Part shown: piece by piece, positions 1 through 6,829 of the stretch
How positions within the stretch are numbered: position 1 is the first letter of the stretch
Layout: each line of letters begins with the position of its first letter
NCBI GenBank assembly: GCA_902464115.1
Contig: CABQIF010000028.1
Coordinates: forward strand, 1 to 19,667
Direction: 5' to 3'
Source of the DNA: an uncultured Ruminococcus sp.
GTDB lineage: Bacteria > Bacillota > Clostridia > Oscillospirales > Ruminococcaceae
DNA: 19,667 nucleotides
Notes under the pieces: model-generated
The model's input: only the letters and a program-made list of their open reading frames with translations
What the model was told of the DNA's origin: nothing
The model's database searches: none
Translations under genes and position numbers: made by a program

Positions 1-163
1 TATCACCACATATTGACTTTGCTTTCTTGTGGTTGTGTTCAAAAACGTTTAATGCCATTTTATCATTATCAATGCCAAGAAGTATATTTACTCCTGCCCT
101 TTCAAATCCACATGATAATCCGCCACAACCACAAAATAAATCTATTGCATTGTAACTTTTCAT
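1..163 (-). CDS. C5-cytosine DNA methyltransferase, N-terminal fragment cut by window edge
   Basis: The reading frame starts at ATG 163 and runs off the left edge after 54 residues. It opens MKSYNAIDLFCGCGGLSCGF, which is motif I of C5-cytosine DNA methyltransferases (DLFxGxGG, the S-adenosylmethionine-binding loop), followed about residue 31 by IDND, the motif II acidic region that contacts the cofactor ribose. Such enzymes methylate cytosine at C5 in a short target sequence. A GAGGT ribosome binding site lies just upstream, and the gene follows the XRE regulator by 51 bases on the same strand, so the two are probably cotranscribed. Catalytic motif IV (PC) is out of view, so activity and specificity cannot be judged. 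It may be a solitary protective methylase or half of a restriction-modification pair. Confidence 0.85.
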   Translation of the reverse strand, partial: MKSYNAIDLFCGCGGLSCGFERAGVNILLGIDNDKMALNVFEHNHKKAKSICGD

Positions 164-214
164 TCCATACCTCAAAATGTTTGTCCTCAGACTTTGTGTC
201 TTTTGTGGGTTTTC

Positions 215-904
215 TTACTCCACACCCGAAATCATAAATTTAATGCTCTTATCAAATAAATCTCCCAGAGTAAGCAAGTCAGAAAGATTGAAAGGATAGT
301 TTCTAAGACTGTCCTTGTGTTTTTTATCATTAAGGATAAAATCTGCCTTGGAACTTAAGAATTCATCAGAAACCTGTTCTGCTGATGTGATATCCAGATT
401 ATGAAGAATAATTCTGCTAAGTTGCATTTGAATATTTGCAATAATAGGATTATTATTGACATTATCAAATACCTCAATCATTTTATCTCTGCCACGTTCA
501 CTTATATTGGCAATTTTTCTATCTGGCTCAGTTGCAGTAAACTTTTTTTCATTTCCACAAAGAAATAGTATGCTGCTATTTGCAAATGCAGCTATTTCAT
601 TCAGATAGTTATCTTGTAAATTTTTACTACTCTTAAGTGAGATTGTTCTTGCAGGAGTTGCCTTTACGCTCCGTAACGCCTGACTTACCGTAGCACCTGC
701 GCCATGGTTATCATCTTCTGTGCCAAGTAAATAACCCACGCTACATTCCAAAGTTTGAGCCATTTTTATTAATATCTCATAACTCGGATTGCCGCCGTTT
801 TTCCAGTTGGTTATGTTACTCTTACTTATTCCAAGTTCGGTTACAAGGCTGCTTGCTGAGTAGCCTTTTTCTTTGCATTTTTGTTTGAAAGCGTTATAAT
901 TCAT
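215..904 (-). CDS. XRE-family transcriptional regulator of the element
   Basis: The protein is 229 residues. Residues about 4-60 form a Cro/C1-type helix-turn-helix (ITNWKNGG recognition region, then the SVGYLLG turn typical of XRE repressors). The remaining 165 residues form a C-terminal region I do not recognise; repressors of this layout often dimerise or sense a signal there. The start chosen is ATG 904, preceded by an AGGGG ribosome binding site; a frame opening at 961 would place the start inside the promoter region. The gene is divergent from the DUF3987-relaxase-integrase operon, and a perfect palindrome lies between the two promoters, so it likely represses that operon and itself. 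The methyltransferase gene follows on the same strand. Confidence 0.8.
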   Translation of the reverse strand: MNYNAFKQKCKEKGYSASSLVTELGISKSNITNWKNGGNPSYEILIKMAQTLECSVGYLLGTEDDNHGAGATVSQALRSVKATPARTISLKSSKNLQDNYLNEIAAFANSSILFLCGNEKKFTATEPDRKIANISERGRDKMIEVFDNVNNNPIIANIQMQLSRIILHNLDITSAEQVSDEFLSSKADFILNDKKHKDSLRNYPFNLSDLLTLGDLFDKSIKFMISGVE

Positions 905-939
905 AAATAGCACCCCTGTTGTTTGTGCAGAAAGTAGAA

Positions 940-968
940 ATAATAAGCAAGCTATTGACAATTGTCCT
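940..968 (-). promoter_or_regulatory. Leftward promoter for the XRE-methyltransferase pair
   Basis: On the minus strand, a -35 box AGGACA (963-968, 4 of 6 consensus) is separated by 17 bases from a -10 box TATTAT (940-945, 5 of 6). Transcription would begin near 933 and give a leader of about 30 bases to the XRE start. The -35 box overlaps the palindrome at 957-966. This is a sequence match only. Confidence 0.5.
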
Positions 969-983
969 ATCTTGATGTATGAT
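955..983 (+). promoter_or_regulatory. Rightward promoter for the DUF3987-MobV-integrase operon
   Basis: TTGACA (955-960) and TATGAT (978-983) are separated by 17 bases, an almost perfect sigma-70/sigma-A promoter on the plus strand. It would start transcription near 990, about 140 bases upstream of the first gene. Its -35 box overlaps the palindrome at 957-966, so a protein bound there would block it. Confidence 0.75.
957..966. promoter_or_regulatory. Palindromic candidate operator between divergent promoters
   Basis: GACAATTGTC is a perfect 10-base palindrome that covers most of the rightward -35 box and part of the leftward -35 box. It is well placed for a dimeric repressor, most simply the adjacent XRE protein, to control both directions at once. 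No second copy was found nearby, and binding by the XRE protein is inferred from position only. Confidence 0.5.
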
Positions 984-989
984 GTAAAT

Positions 990-1038
990 CAATAAAGTTG
1001 CATTACATAGAACTGTTCGGCAGTATTTAACTTTATTG
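990..1038 (+). repeat. Inverted repeat at the predicted 5' end of the operon mRNA
   Basis: CAATAAAGTT (990-999) and AACTTTATTG (1029-1038) are perfect 10-base inverted repeats with 29 bases between them. A smaller hairpin, ACTG-TTCGG-CAGT (1012-1024), is nested inside. The first arm starts near the predicted transcription start, so the transcript would begin with a folded leader. Alternatively the arms could be protein-binding half-sites. Confidence 0.45.
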
Positions 1039-1130
1039 AAATTACATTTTAAGCTGCACTATCTTCATGCGTCTATTGTACCATATTTTTAGTGCAAAGT
1101 CAAGTTTATAATAAAAGAAAGGAGTCAAAA

Positions 1131-2630
1131 ATGAAAGAAAAAGGTGATGTTCCAAATCTTCCACCTGAATTTAACCCCATAATTCCACTTCGTGATGATT
1201 CACCACAAAGAGAATTTCCAATCAAGGCATTACCTCCAATTCTTCGTGAAATGGTAATAGGTATCGCTGAAACCACAGGCACAGATCCAGCAATGGCAGC
1301 AACTTCGATTTTATCGGCAATTAGCTATTGCTTTACAAGCAGGTATAGAATGCAGGGTAAAGCCGACCATTCAGAACCGCCTATGATTTATAGTTTCATT
1401 GTTGCCGAACCATCAGAGCGAAAATCACCTGTTGTAAAGTTCATCAAAAAGCCATTTGTTGATTTTGAGTTGAAATATAATCAAGAACATGCTGAGGAAT
1501 TTCACAAAATTGAGGCGATGAAAAAGAAACTTCTTTTTGAAGCAGATAAGCTTGAAAAAGAGGGAAGCAAAGACGTTGATCAAATCGCAAGGTTGAAAAC
1601 ACAGGCAGAACAAATAGGTGACGTAGGCAAAAGACGAGTTACTGTAGAGGATATTACTCCTGAATCGTTGATTCAATTGATGGGAAAGAATAAATCTTTA
1701 CTGATGATTTCTGATGAAGCAGGTATGCTCGGAAACTTTACAGGACGATATTCCAATAACAATATACCTAATATGGATATGATTTTGAAAGCATGGAGTG
1801 GCGAAAGTTTCTTTTGCGACAGAGCAACAAAAGAATCTATACAGATTTCCAATCCATGCCTGTCAATTAGTCTTGCAGGACAGCCTTACTTATGGGATAG
1901 TATGATTTCCAATTCTGTATTCAGAAACAGTGGTCTGCTTGCACGATTTTTCTATTGTTTTCCAAAGAGTAAAATCGGCACAAGGCGGTATGATTCAAAA
2001 TCAATTGATCCGATTGTTGTTGACAATTATAACAAGCTTATTGACATTCTTCTTACAAGAAAATTCAATGCCAAACTCACAGAGGAAAGATTTCTGAAAT
2101 TTGATGAAACGGCACAGCAAGATTTCACCGATTACTATAACAATTATATTGAGAAAATTCAGCTCACAGAGTTTGTAAACTGCAAGGACTGGGGCGGTAA
2201 ATATCATGGTCAAATACTTCGCCTTTGTTGCATTATCCATTGTGTAAAATGTACTATTGAAGGCAAGTGTCCTGAGGATGTCCTTGTTGATGTAAACACA
2301 CTTTGCAATGCGATTGATATTGCTGACTACTACAAGGAACAGGCAATATATGCTTTCAGTATTGGTGGCGTAGATAATGAAATTTTGAGGGCAGAAAAAG
2401 CTCTTGAAATTATCAGGGCAAAACAAATAAGAGAAGGATTTCAATCGGCATTGCTAAAGAAATGTCGAAATAAAATCTTCCCTGAACCTGACGACTTTTA
2501 CAAGGCACTCAAACTGCTTGAAGAATATGGTTATGTTGCTTTCGATGAAAGAGAAACAGGCAACCATAAATCTGCAATTTATGTTTTTGTAAATCCGAAA
2601 GTATTTGAGGATACAGATGATCATAGCTGA
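1131..2630 (+). CDS. DUF3987 (YfjI-like) ATPase-type protein
   Basis: The 499-residue protein resembles the DUF3987 family found in phage-like and mobile elements, often beside primase genes. A degenerate P-loop, AEPSERKSP (about residues 92-100), lacks the usual GxxxxGK glycines; a Walker B-like strand follows (LLMISDEAG, 190-198), and GLLARF (268-273) resembles the arginine-bearing segment of this family. Residues about 120-165 are charged and probably helical. The start is ATG 1131, preceded by an AAAGGAG ribosome binding site; a GTG at 1092 in the same frame lacks one. It is the first gene of the rightward operon. A role in element replication or mobilisation is inferred from its company (CHC2 primase, relaxase); the biochemical activity is not known to me. 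Confidence 0.75.
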   Translation: MKEKGDVPNLPPEFNPIIPLRDDSPQREFPIKALPPILREMVIGIAETTGTDPAMAATSILSAISYCFTSRYRMQGKADHSEPPMIYSFIVAEPSERKSPVVKFIKKPFVDFELKYNQEHAEEFHKIEAMKKKLLFEADKLEKEGSKDVDQIARLKTQAEQIGDVGKRRVTVEDITPESLIQLMGKNKSLLMISDEAGMLGNFTGRYSNNNIPNMDMILKAWSGESFFCDRATKESIQISNPCLSISLAGQPYLWDSMISNSVFRNSGLLARFFYCFPKSKIGTRRYDSKSIDPIVVDNYNKLIDILLTRKFNAKLTEERFLKFDETAQQDFTDYYNNYIEKIQLTEFVNCKDWGGKYHGQILRLCCIIHCVKCTIEGKCPEDVLVDVNTLCNAIDIADYYKEQAIYAFSIGGVDNEILRAEKALEIIRAKQIREGFQSALLKKCRNKIFPEPDDFYKALKLLEEYGYVAFDERETGNHKSAIYVFVNPKVFEDTDDHS

Positions 2631-2823
2631 CATCAGTCAGCAAAAGCCCTCGGCAGAGCGCCTGTATATATGATAGAACTTGCCAAAGGGCTGTCATATA
2701 TACTATGGCGTTACAATAGGCATAGTGCCTGTTGTAAAATCGGTGCTCCGCACCGTATTGTTTCAGCGATTGTATTCTATCGTTCTGAAACTTGTCACCG
2801 CAATCCTCTGATTGTTCGGTGAC
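2626..2823 (+). other. Six-hairpin intergenic region, candidate oriT or structured RNA
   Basis: The DUF3987 stop codon lies in the first of six consecutive, non-overlapping inverted repeats: 2626-2641 (6 bp stem, ATCA loop); 2664-2703 (GTATATATGA/TCATATATAC, 20-base loop); 2711-2737 (12 pairs including one T-G, TAG loop); 2741-2755 (CGGTGC-TCC-GCACCG); 2761-2790 (6+4 bp with a TT bulge); 2794-2823 (7+5 bp with a TT bulge). An alternative pairing joins AGCCCT (2645-2650) with AGGGCT (2687-2692) and competes with the second hairpin. The relaxase gene starts 46 bases downstream, which is where MobV elements usually carry oriT. The TAGTG in the third hairpin recalls the TAGTGTG nick region of the pMV158 oriT; that resemblance is short and inferential. 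No protein-coding frame explains the conserved-looking folding. Confidence 0.65.
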
Positions 2824-2869
2824 ATTGTTCAAACTGGTAGAGCAAATGAATTTCGAGAAGGGAGAATAG

Positions 2870-4072
2870 ATGAAAGAAAAACGCATTTCGTTTTGTCAGG
2901 GAAAAGGCTCATTAACTCACAACAATAGAGATTTCATCGCAGAAAATGTTGACCGTTGCCGTATGAGAGATAACTATACGTTTATCAGGAAAGATATTGG
3001 CTGCGTGTATGAACATCTGTTTGCGGAGTCAACCAAACGATACAACGCCCGACAAAAACGAAACGACAGAAAAATCCATTGCAGTTACTATGAATCTCTG
3101 TTCCATCGGAAACCCACTAATTCCGTTGTAACAGCTGCCGACAAACGCAAAAGCTTCTATGAAGATGTCGTGCAGATCGGCAGAAAAGAAGATTCCGGAG
3201 TGGATACAGAAGATGCTCAGCTTGTGGCTGATTGCCTGAAGGAGTACATGGCAGGGTATCAGAAACGTAATCCAAACTTTGTGGTATTCAATGCCGTCCT
3301 GCACATGGACGAAGCCACACCGCATCTGCATATTGACTATATTCCTGTCGGGCATTACAGACGTGGACAAGATACGCAGAATGGCATTGCCCAGGCTCTC
3401 AAAGAAATGGGATTCGGTGAGGGCAAGGGTGCTATTGCAAGGTGGAGAGCATCCGAAATTGAATTACTGAATCAAATCTGTCTTGCACACGGTATCAGAC
3501 CTTTGGGACCTGAAAAGTCAAGAGGTTCTATGTCAGTTAAGGAATATAAAGAAGCAAGGCAAGAAGCAGATAAACTTAAAGCTGAAAATGTCCAACTCAA
3601 AAGCGAAAATGAGGGTATTTCTCGTGAGCTTGCTGAAACAAAAGCAATGCTTGAAAAGGCCAATAAGAAAAAGGTTCAGCTTGTTGATATTGGGAGCATT
3701 GCGATTAAGCCGACCATTTTTGGAAACAAGGTTACCCTTGATAAAAATGATTACGACAAACTTCAAGCTCTTGCTGAAAAAGAAGTGGTCAGCGTAAAAC
3801 AAACCAGAAAACTTACTGCGGCTAATCAACAACTTAGCAAAGAAAATACGGAATTGAAAAGTACAATAAACCAGCAAGCAGCTGAACTTGCCAAATATAA
3901 GAAACCTGCAACAATATCAGTCAAGACACTTATGAAAAGTGCAAAGGAAACCTCTGAAAAGGAGAGGTTAAGATCTGACTTGCAAAAAGCGAAATCATTC
4001 ATTTCAGCTAATAGACTTACAGAAGAATTTCACAAATACAAATCAAATACAAAAAATCACGAATTAGAGTAA
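2870..4072 (+). CDS. mobV: MobV/Pre-family relaxase (plasmid mobilization protein)
   Basis: This 400-residue protein should nick one strand at oriT and pilot it through a borrowed conjugation channel. MobV hallmarks are visible: HNNR at 17-20 (motif I), DNYTF at 34-38 (motif II), and HMDEATPHLHIDYIPV at 145-160, the metal-binding HxDExxPHxH motif III. Residues about 226-265 and 300-345 are rich in K, E, L and Q and look like coiled coils, as in other MobV C termini. ATG 2870 follows AAGGGAG by five bases. The stop codon overlaps the ribosome binding site of the next gene. The catalytic half is less AT-rich than the coiled-coil tail (hand counts about 48% GC at 3121-3180, 33% at 3841-3900), which may only reflect the lysine-rich tail. 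Function is inferred from family. Confidence 0.9.
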   Translation: MKEKRISFCQGKGSLTHNNRDFIAENVDRCRMRDNYTFIRKDIGCVYEHLFAESTKRYNARQKRNDRKIHCSYYESLFHRKPTNSVVTAADKRKSFYEDVVQIGRKEDSGVDTEDAQLVADCLKEYMAGYQKRNPNFVVFNAVLHMDEATPHLHIDYIPVGHYRRGQDTQNGIAQALKEMGFGEGKGAIARWRASEIELLNQICLAHGIRPLGPEKSRGSMSVKEYKEARQEADKLKAENVQLKSENEGISRELAETKAMLEKANKKKVQLVDIGSIAIKPTIFGNKVTLDKNDYDKLQALAEKEVVSVKQTRKLTAANQQLSKENTELKSTINQQAAELAKYKKPATISVKTLMKSAKETSEKERLRSDLQKAKSFISANRLTEEFHKYKSNTKNHELE

Positions 4073-4084
4073 AGGAGATTTACT

Positions 4085-4357
4085 ATGACACAAGAAAGAA
4101 AAAATGCAATCGTTGATGACATTATGGCACTTCTCATTCAGCTTACTGATGAGGAGACAATACAGGAAACAAGCCGTAAAAAGCCTGTTGAGATGCTTAC
4201 GATCAAAGAATGTACTCAAGCGGTAAAGGGACTAAGCGAACACACTGTTCGTCAACTGGTGGCACAGAACAAGGTCAAATACATTCGTACAGGTCAGGGC
4301 AAACGTGGCAAAATCCTCATTAATAAGGAAGAGCTTCTCAAAGTTTTTGAAGTCTGA
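4085..4357 (+). CDS. Small excisionase-like helix-turn-helix DNA-binding protein
   Basis: This 90-residue protein has a C-terminal winged-HTH region (about 37-90) of the excisionase/MerR-like type: LTIKECTQAVKGLSEHTVRQLV, then a basic wing with TGQGKRGK and the ending ILINKEELLKVF. The first 35 residues are acidic and helical. The AAAGGAG ribosome binding site begins inside the relaxase stop codon, and the TGA stop overlaps the ATG of the next gene, so expression is probably coupled on both sides. In integrative elements such proteins bend att DNA to favour excision, which suits its position two genes before the integrase. It could instead be a local transcriptional regulator; sequence alone cannot decide. 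Confidence 0.7.
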   Translation: MTQERKNAIVDDIMALLIQLTDEETIQETSRKKPVEMLTIKECTQAVKGLSEHTVRQLVAQNKVKYIRTGQGKRGKILINKEELLKVFEV

Positions 4358-5046
4358 TGAACTGTTTTGAAGAAATAAGAAATCGTCTTGAAATACGGAC
4401 AGTTGCAGAACGTTACGGAATTGAAATCAAGCGTAATAACACTTGTCTCTGCCCATTTCATGACGATCACCACCCCTCTGCACACATATATCCCAATGCG
4501 TTCCATTGCTTCACCTGTAATGTGCATTATGACATTTTAGGTTTTGTTATGGCACTTTTTGATCTGTCGACTCTTGATGCAGCAAGAAAGCTGAACGATG
4601 ATTTTCAGCTGGGTATTGCATTTGGCAGACAGAAAACTCCCTATAAACCAGCTTACAACGAAAGTGCTGAACTTCGTGAGATACGCCGTAAAAAACGTGA
4701 ACGCTTTGAAAAATGGGAAAAAGAGGCATGGCAGACGATACACGATTATCTGTGGTTTATGCGTGATTGGCTGGAACGGTACAAGCCTTTGCATGAGGAT
4801 ACCGATATTGATGAACGTTTCCATATTGCAAATGTTGAATATCGTCATGCAGAAGAATTCTCAATCAACTGGATTCAGCAGTTTTCAAATGAAGAAAAGG
4901 TTGAATGGAAGTGGGTAGTCGATAAAATGAGAATTTTTCTTGATGAGCATAAAAAGGAAGAAAAGTCACAAAGTGCAGAAAGTTCAGAGACATATATTAA
5001 GGTTTCAAGGGCAAAATCACCAGACAGTATTCCTGTTAATTGGTGA
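4357..5046 (+). CDS. CHC2 zinc-finger primase-like protein, short form
   Basis: The 229-residue protein begins with a CHC2 zinc finger like that of DnaG primase: C32-P-F-H35, then 15 residues, then C51-F-T-C54, with the DDHHPS and FHCF signatures. This module recognises template DNA in primases. The catalytic TOPRIM domain is missing; residues about 105-229 are charged and unfamiliar. Such zinc-finger-only proteins are common in mobilizable and conjugative elements. The ATG overlaps the TGA of the HTH gene, indicating translational coupling. Together with the DUF3987 protein it may assist replication or strand conversion of the element after transfer, which is inference. Confidence 0.8.
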   Translation: MNCFEEIRNRLEIRTVAERYGIEIKRNNTCLCPFHDDHHPSAHIYPNAFHCFTCNVHYDILGFVMALFDLSTLDAARKLNDDFQLGIAFGRQKTPYKPAYNESAELREIRRKKRERFEKWEKEAWQTIHDYLWFMRDWLERYKPLHEDTDIDERFHIANVEYRHAEEFSINWIQQFSNEEKVEWKWVVDKMRIFLDEHKKEEKSQSAESSETYIKVSRAKSPDSIPVNW

Positions 5047-5124
5047 TAATCACAAGAAAGTACAGGAAATCCACAAAGTCCAAGGACAAAAACTATAATA
5101 TTTCAGGAGGTAACAGACAGCACT

Positions 5125-6264
5125 ATGGCTGCAATCGATAAACGTGGAAACACATTCAGAATCAGAGTTTTCGTTGGTGCTGATACGAATGGCAAGAAAA
5201 TTATGAAGTCCACAACATTCACTCCGCCGACAGACACAACACCGAAAAGGGCTGAGAAACTTGCTCAGGAGTTCGCCTTTGAGTTTGAGCGTCAGTGCAA
5301 AGGCTATATCAGTTTCAATGAAAATATGAGATTTTCAGAGCTTGCAGATTGGTATTTCACCAACTTTGCACCAGTAGAATTAAAAGCATCAACAGTTTAC
5401 ACCTATACCGGACAGTATAAGAAGCATATCAAACCTGTTCTCGGCAACATGAAATTAAAAGATATTACAACGCCGAAACTGACACAGGTAATGCAGTCAT
5501 ACAATTTAAATCCTGCGACTGTCAGAAAATTGTATGTCATTATTCAGTCTATTTTCAAGCGTGGTATGGAACAAGGATTTCTGCGTGATAACCCTTGCCA
5601 TAATGTTATTCTTCCAAAGAATAAGGAACAGCACAAAGTTATGGCTCTTACAGAAGATGAATTAAAACGCTTTGTGAAAATGCTTAATGAAAAGTCATGT
5701 GATGAAGATGTTAAGCGTATCATCAGAGTGCTGCTTTATACGGGAATGCGTTCGGGAGAGTGCTTTGCACTACGCTGGGAAGATGTTAACTTTGAGAATA
5801 TGTCAATTTCAATCAAGCATACACTGAATGACATAGGCGGAAAGCATGAATTGACACCGCCAAAAACGAAAAAGAGTATCCGAACAATCGGTATGAGTAA
5901 AACTGTTGCTGATATATTTCAAGAACAGAAAAAGTACACCGATGATTTGAAAATTGCTCTTGGTGATAGTTATGCACATCCAGAAATGGTATTTCCATCA
6001 GCAAACGGCAATTATCGTGACAGAAGTTCTGTTTTGACTTCGCTGAAACACTTTACCAAAGGCACAGAATTCGAGCATATGACGTTACACAAGTTAAGAC
6101 ATTGCAATGCTACTATGCTTTTGAATATGGGCGTAGATCTCAAAATCATCAGTGACCATTTAGGGCATTGCGACATCAATGTCACAGCTGATATTTATGC
6201 AGATGTGCTTAGCAGTACACGAAAAGTGTTAGCGGATTCTATTGAGAAAAAGCTGACTGAATAA
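5125..6264 (+). CDS. int: Tyrosine integrase, Tn916 type
   Basis: The 379-residue site-specific recombinase integrates and excises the element. It has an N-terminal arm-binding domain (about 1-60), a core-binding SAM-like domain (about 65-165) and a C-terminal catalytic domain. Catalytic residues can be seen: R209 in TGMRSGE, the lysine-rich KTKKS segment near 247-251, H322-x-x-R325 in LHKLRH, H348 in LGH and the nucleophile Y358 in ADIYADV. Start ATG 5125 is 14 bases after AGGAGG, a rather long spacing, but the following MAAIDKRGNTFRIRV sequence is the usual opening of this family. It is the last gene of the element, ends 144 bases from the rpsI stop codon and is followed by a strong terminator, as expected for an integrase beside its att site. 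Confidence 0.95.
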   Translation: MAAIDKRGNTFRIRVFVGADTNGKKIMKSTTFTPPTDTTPKRAEKLAQEFAFEFERQCKGYISFNENMRFSELADWYFTNFAPVELKASTVYTYTGQYKKHIKPVLGNMKLKDITTPKLTQVMQSYNLNPATVRKLYVIIQSIFKRGMEQGFLRDNPCHNVILPKNKEQHKVMALTEDELKRFVKMLNEKSCDEDVKRIIRVLLYTGMRSGECFALRWEDVNFENMSISIKHTLNDIGGKHELTPPKTKKSIRTIGMSKTVADIFQEQKKYTDDLKIALGDSYAHPEMVFPSANGNYRDRSSVLTSLKHFTKGTEFEHMTLHKLRHCNATMLLNMGVDLKIISDHLGHCDINVTADIYADVLSSTRKVLADSIEKKLTE

Positions 6265-6289
6265 AGAACAGAAATTACAGCAACATAAA

Positions 6290-6320
6290 AAAATCGCTCT
6301 GTAAAACACAGAGCGATTTT
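6290..6320. terminator. Bidirectional terminator between integrase and rpsI
   Basis: AAAATCGCTCTGT (6290-6302) and ACAGAGCGATTTT (6308-6320) form a perfect 13 bp stem with an AAAAC loop. On the minus strand the stem is followed by a run of seven T, ideal for ending transcripts coming from rplM-rpsI. On the plus strand, T residues close the stem and five more follow at 6328-6332, suitable for the integrase operon. Confidence 0.85.
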
Positions 6321-6408
6321 AAAATACTTTTTAGTTGTCCAGAAGTTGTCCAAATGGACTTCTGAAACAAAAGAAATAACGCAATATCGATAAAAAATCG
6401 ATGTTTCC
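6321..6408. other. Candidate att region with direct repeats, element right end
   Basis: AGTTGTCC occurs twice (6333-6340 and 6344-6351), exactly 11 bases apart, about one helical turn, and CAGAAGT (6340-6346) is matched by ACTTCTG (6358-6364) in inverted orientation. ATCGAT also occurs at 6386-6391 and 6397-6402. Repeats of this kind next to a tyrosine integrase gene resemble arm-type or core-type recombinase sites. The crossover core is probably near or in the 3' end of rpsI, but the second copy lies outside the window. Confidence 0.5.
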
Positions 6409-6810
6409 TTATCTCTTTGAGAACTGCGGAGCACGACGAGCAGCTTTCAAGCCGTACTTCTTTCTTTCCTTCATTCTCGGGTCACGAGTCAGGAAGCCAG
6501 CCTTCTTCAGAACCGGACGAAGTTCCGGATTGAATTCGAGCAAAGCTCTTGCAACGCCGTGACGGATTGCACCAGCCTGACCAGTAACGCCGCCACCAGC
6601 AACGGTGCAAACAACGTCCATATTTTCCAGGTTTTCAGTCAGTGCGAGCGGCTGACGAACGATCAGCTTCAGAGTATCCAGACCAAAGTAGTCATCAATG
6701 CCTCTGCCGTTGATGGTGATTGTGCCATTGCCCGGGTACAGACGAACTCTTGCAACAGAGTGCTTTCTTCTGCCGGTACCATAATAATATTTTACCTTAG
6801 ATTCGTACAT
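6409..6810 (-). CDS. rpsI: 30S ribosomal protein S9
   Basis: The 133-residue protein is full length for S9. Diagnostic segments are GTGRRKHSVARVRL near the start, the GGGVTGQAGAIRHGVARAL core, and the invariant C-terminal SKR tail that reaches the ribosomal P site. It starts at ATG 6810 with an AAAGGAG ribosome binding site, 19 bases after the end of rplM, the universal L13-S9 operon. The reading frame is intact to its normal end, so if the element entered at the 3' end it regenerated the coding sequence. Downstream termination relies on the hairpin at 6290-6320. Confidence 0.98.
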   Translation of the reverse strand: MYESKVKYYYGTGRRKHSVARVRLYPGNGTITINGRGIDDYFGLDTLKLIVRQPLALTENLENMDVVCTVAGGGVTGQAGAIRHGVARALLEFNPELRPVLKKAGFLTRDPRMKERKKYGLKAARRAPQFSKR

Positions 6811-6829
6811 TTAAAAGACACTCCTTTCC

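Larger units (their letters stand above)
1..6408. mobile_element. Integrative mobilizable element, right part, next to rpsI
   Basis: The block holds, in order, a C5 DNA methyltransferase start, an XRE regulator, a DUF3987 protein, a hairpin-rich candidate oriT, a MobV relaxase, an excisionase-like protein, a CHC2 primase fragment and a tyrosine integrase. Relaxase plus integrase without a visible type IV secretion system is the signature of an element that integrates itself but borrows another element's conjugation pore. The sequence is visibly richer in A and T than the chromosome to its right. The right boundary is placed between the integrase and the rpsI stop codon; the exact junction cannot be fixed because the left end is outside the window. 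If conjugation genes lie further left, the element would instead be an ICE. Confidence 0.8.

Noticed and set aside
13..237. 74-codon plus-strand frame at the left edge
   Set aside because: It is the reverse of the C5 methyltransferase start, whose motif I on the minus strand is unmistakable.
1..904. Complete restriction-modification system
   Set aside because: No endonuclease gene is in view, and the methylase is cut by the window edge, so the claim cannot be supported.
2509..2886. 125-codon minus-strand frame over the hairpin region
   Set aside because: It overlaps the end of the DUF3987 gene and the relaxase start, has no ribosome binding site and no recognisable domain.
2870..4072. Relaxase gene as a recombinant of two sources, from its GC change
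   Set aside because: The AT-rich half encodes a lysine- and glutamate-rich coiled coil, which explains the shift without recombination.
6386..6402. ATCGAT-AAAAA-ATCGAT as an rpsI terminator
   Set aside because: The stem is short and AT-rich and no T-run follows it on the minus strand; the hairpin at 6290-6320 is far better.
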